Shown piece by piece: positions 12,518 to 13,345 of a DNA stretch of 13,345 bases. Every line of letters begins with the position of its first letter. Positions within the stretch are counted from its first letter, which is position 1. The notes beneath the pieces are model-generated. The model was given only the letters and a program-made list of their open reading frames with translations. It ran no database searches and had not been told where the DNA came from. Position numbers and translations under genes: made by a program. This DNA comes from a bacterium. Its GTDB lineage: Bacteria > Patescibacteriota > Microgenomatia > UBA8517. Location: the NCBI GenBank assembly GCA_021824385.1, contig JAKAKU010000048.1, forward strand, positions 1 through 13,345, in the 5' to 3' direction.

Positions 12518-13345
12518 CTTTCCAGATGAAGTAAAGACACTCCCTGAAACACCCGGGGTGTATCAATACCGTGCTGTCGATGGGCATATTTTGTATATAG
12601 GGAAGGCGAAAAACCTGAAAAATCGTATTAGAAGCTATACCGCCTCCAATTTACTTCCCAAAACCGCGAAGATGGTCAGTGAAGCGAAAACACTCACCTA
12701 TATTGAAGTGCAAAGCGAGTTTGAAGCACTTCTTTTAGAAGCGAAGCTAGTACGCGATCACATGCCGCTCTATAACATTGAGCTGAAGGATGATAAATCA
12801 CCACTCTATATTGGTATAACTGATGAGGAGTTTCCTCGTGTCCTGACATTTAGGCAAACTCAGCTTTCCGGTGTGAAACTGAAAAAAACATTCGGACCAT
12901 TTGTCGACGGCAGGAGTGCAAAATACGTGCTTCATTCACTTCGAAAGGTTTTTCCATTCAGTACCCACAGAATTGGAAAGCGGGCATGCATTTATAAAGA
13001 GATAGGACTATGTAATCCCTGTCCCTCTGAAATACACCACATTGCAGATATTTCAGTACGTACTGCTCAGAAAAAGGAATATCTAAGAAACATCCGGAGA
13101 CTCTGTCGAGTACTCGATGGCAGTGCCCGCACGATCGAAAAGGAACTCGTTTCACAGATGATACGTGAAGCAAAAACCGAGCATTTTGAAAAAGCCCAAA
13201 GTATTAAAGAGAAACTGGCACGATTTCAGCGCACACTGGGAAGCGCGCCAAAGATGAATGAATATATTGTTGACCCTAATTTTGTCTATGATGTTCACAA
13301 GAAAGAACTCGAAGACTTGCGTTCAATAGTAAGCACATTTATTGA
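12504..13345 (+). CDS. uvrC: Excinuclease ABC subunit C (UvrC), 3'-partial
   Basis: UvrC is the dual-incision nuclease of nucleotide excision repair, recruited by UvrB. The first 280 residues are present and the frame runs off the window. Residues 13-95 form the GIY-YIG domain that cuts 3' of the lesion: PGVYQYR, YIGKAKNLKNRIRSY (Tyr31, Arg41), Glu79 and Asn91 in MPLYNIELKDDKSP, all at family spacing. FGPFVDGR (130-137) precedes the cysteine region. There Cys162, Cys170 and Cys173 are present, but the usual first Cys is missing (Thr154-His155 occupy the place) and the last pair reads CNPC instead of the common CxxxC. The UVR motif that binds UvrB spans about 210-243. The C-terminal endonuclease and HhH parts lie beyond the edge. 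ATG 12504 lies inside the transglutaminase gene and has no Shine-Dalgarno, so translation is probably coupled. Confidence 0.96.
   Translation, partial: MRSINFPDEVKTLPETPGVYQYRAVDGHILYIGKAKNLKNRIRSYTASNLLPKTAKMVSEAKTLTYIEVQSEFEALLLEAKLVRDHMPLYNIELKDDKSPLYIGITDEEFPRVLTFRQTQLSGVKLKKTFGPFVDGRSAKYVLHSLRKVFPFSTHRIGKRACIYKEIGLCNPCPSEIHHIADISVRTAQKKEYLRNIRRLCRVLDGSARTIEKELVSQMIREAKTEHFEKAQSIKEKLARFQRTLGSAPKMNEYIVDPNFVYDVHKKELEDLRSIVSTFI

Noticed and set aside
12540-12640. GIY-YIG motif as a homing endonuclease
   Set aside because: It continues directly into UvrC-specific FGPF, cysteine and UVR regions, so it is the UvrC N-terminal nuclease domain.

Overview
The window looks like a piece of a Patescibacteria (Candidate Phyla Radiation) chromosome, most likely of the Parcubacteria type. 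This placement is inferred from gene content and protein character; no marker search was run. It is moderately AT-rich, compactly coded and uses TGA as a stop (for example uvrA and the gene at 2561), so it is not a recoded Gracilibacteria-type genome. The core is DNA repair and its control. lexA (minus strand), uvrB, uvrA and the start of uvrC all lie within about 12 kb, which would give a near-complete nucleotide excision repair set beside the SOS repressor.

Layout: the 3' part of gatB (1-1220) ends at a strong terminator (1357-1387). A possible 34-residue Cys/His-rich microprotein lies between the two. lexA (2005-1379, minus) is divergent from a GC-rich 72-residue orphan gene (2151-2369). 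Next come a four-helix membrane orphan (2561-2926), a Nudix hydrolase (2995-3606), a membrane-anchored NAGPA/DUF2233-type protein (3646-4791) and uvrB (4824-6848). A GC-rich 128-residue orphan follows on the minus strand (7282-6896), divergent from a two-helix membrane orphan (7404-7631). The window closes with uvrA (7777-10692), a secreted and anchored transglutaminase-like protein (10721-12517) and uvrC (12504 to the window end), which overlaps the transglutaminase gene by 14 bases.

Two styles of gene start separate cleanly. The conserved genes (Nudix, glycosidase, uvrB, and nearly so uvrA and the transglutaminase) have a -10 element only 5-11 bases before the start codon and no Shine-Dalgarno sequence, so their mRNAs should be leaderless or almost so. 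lexA also lacks a Shine-Dalgarno but has a short leader of roughly 20 bases. The four small unrecognised genes each have a promoter, an AAGGAG Shine-Dalgarno 5-7 bases from ATG, and a private terminator. Two of them are clearly richer in GC than their surroundings. They look like self-contained accessory units set between repair genes.

No rRNA, tRNA, CRISPR array, transposase or clear attachment site was seen. No LexA operator of a well-known type could be identified, so SOS control of the uvr genes is a reasonable inference, not something the sequence shows.
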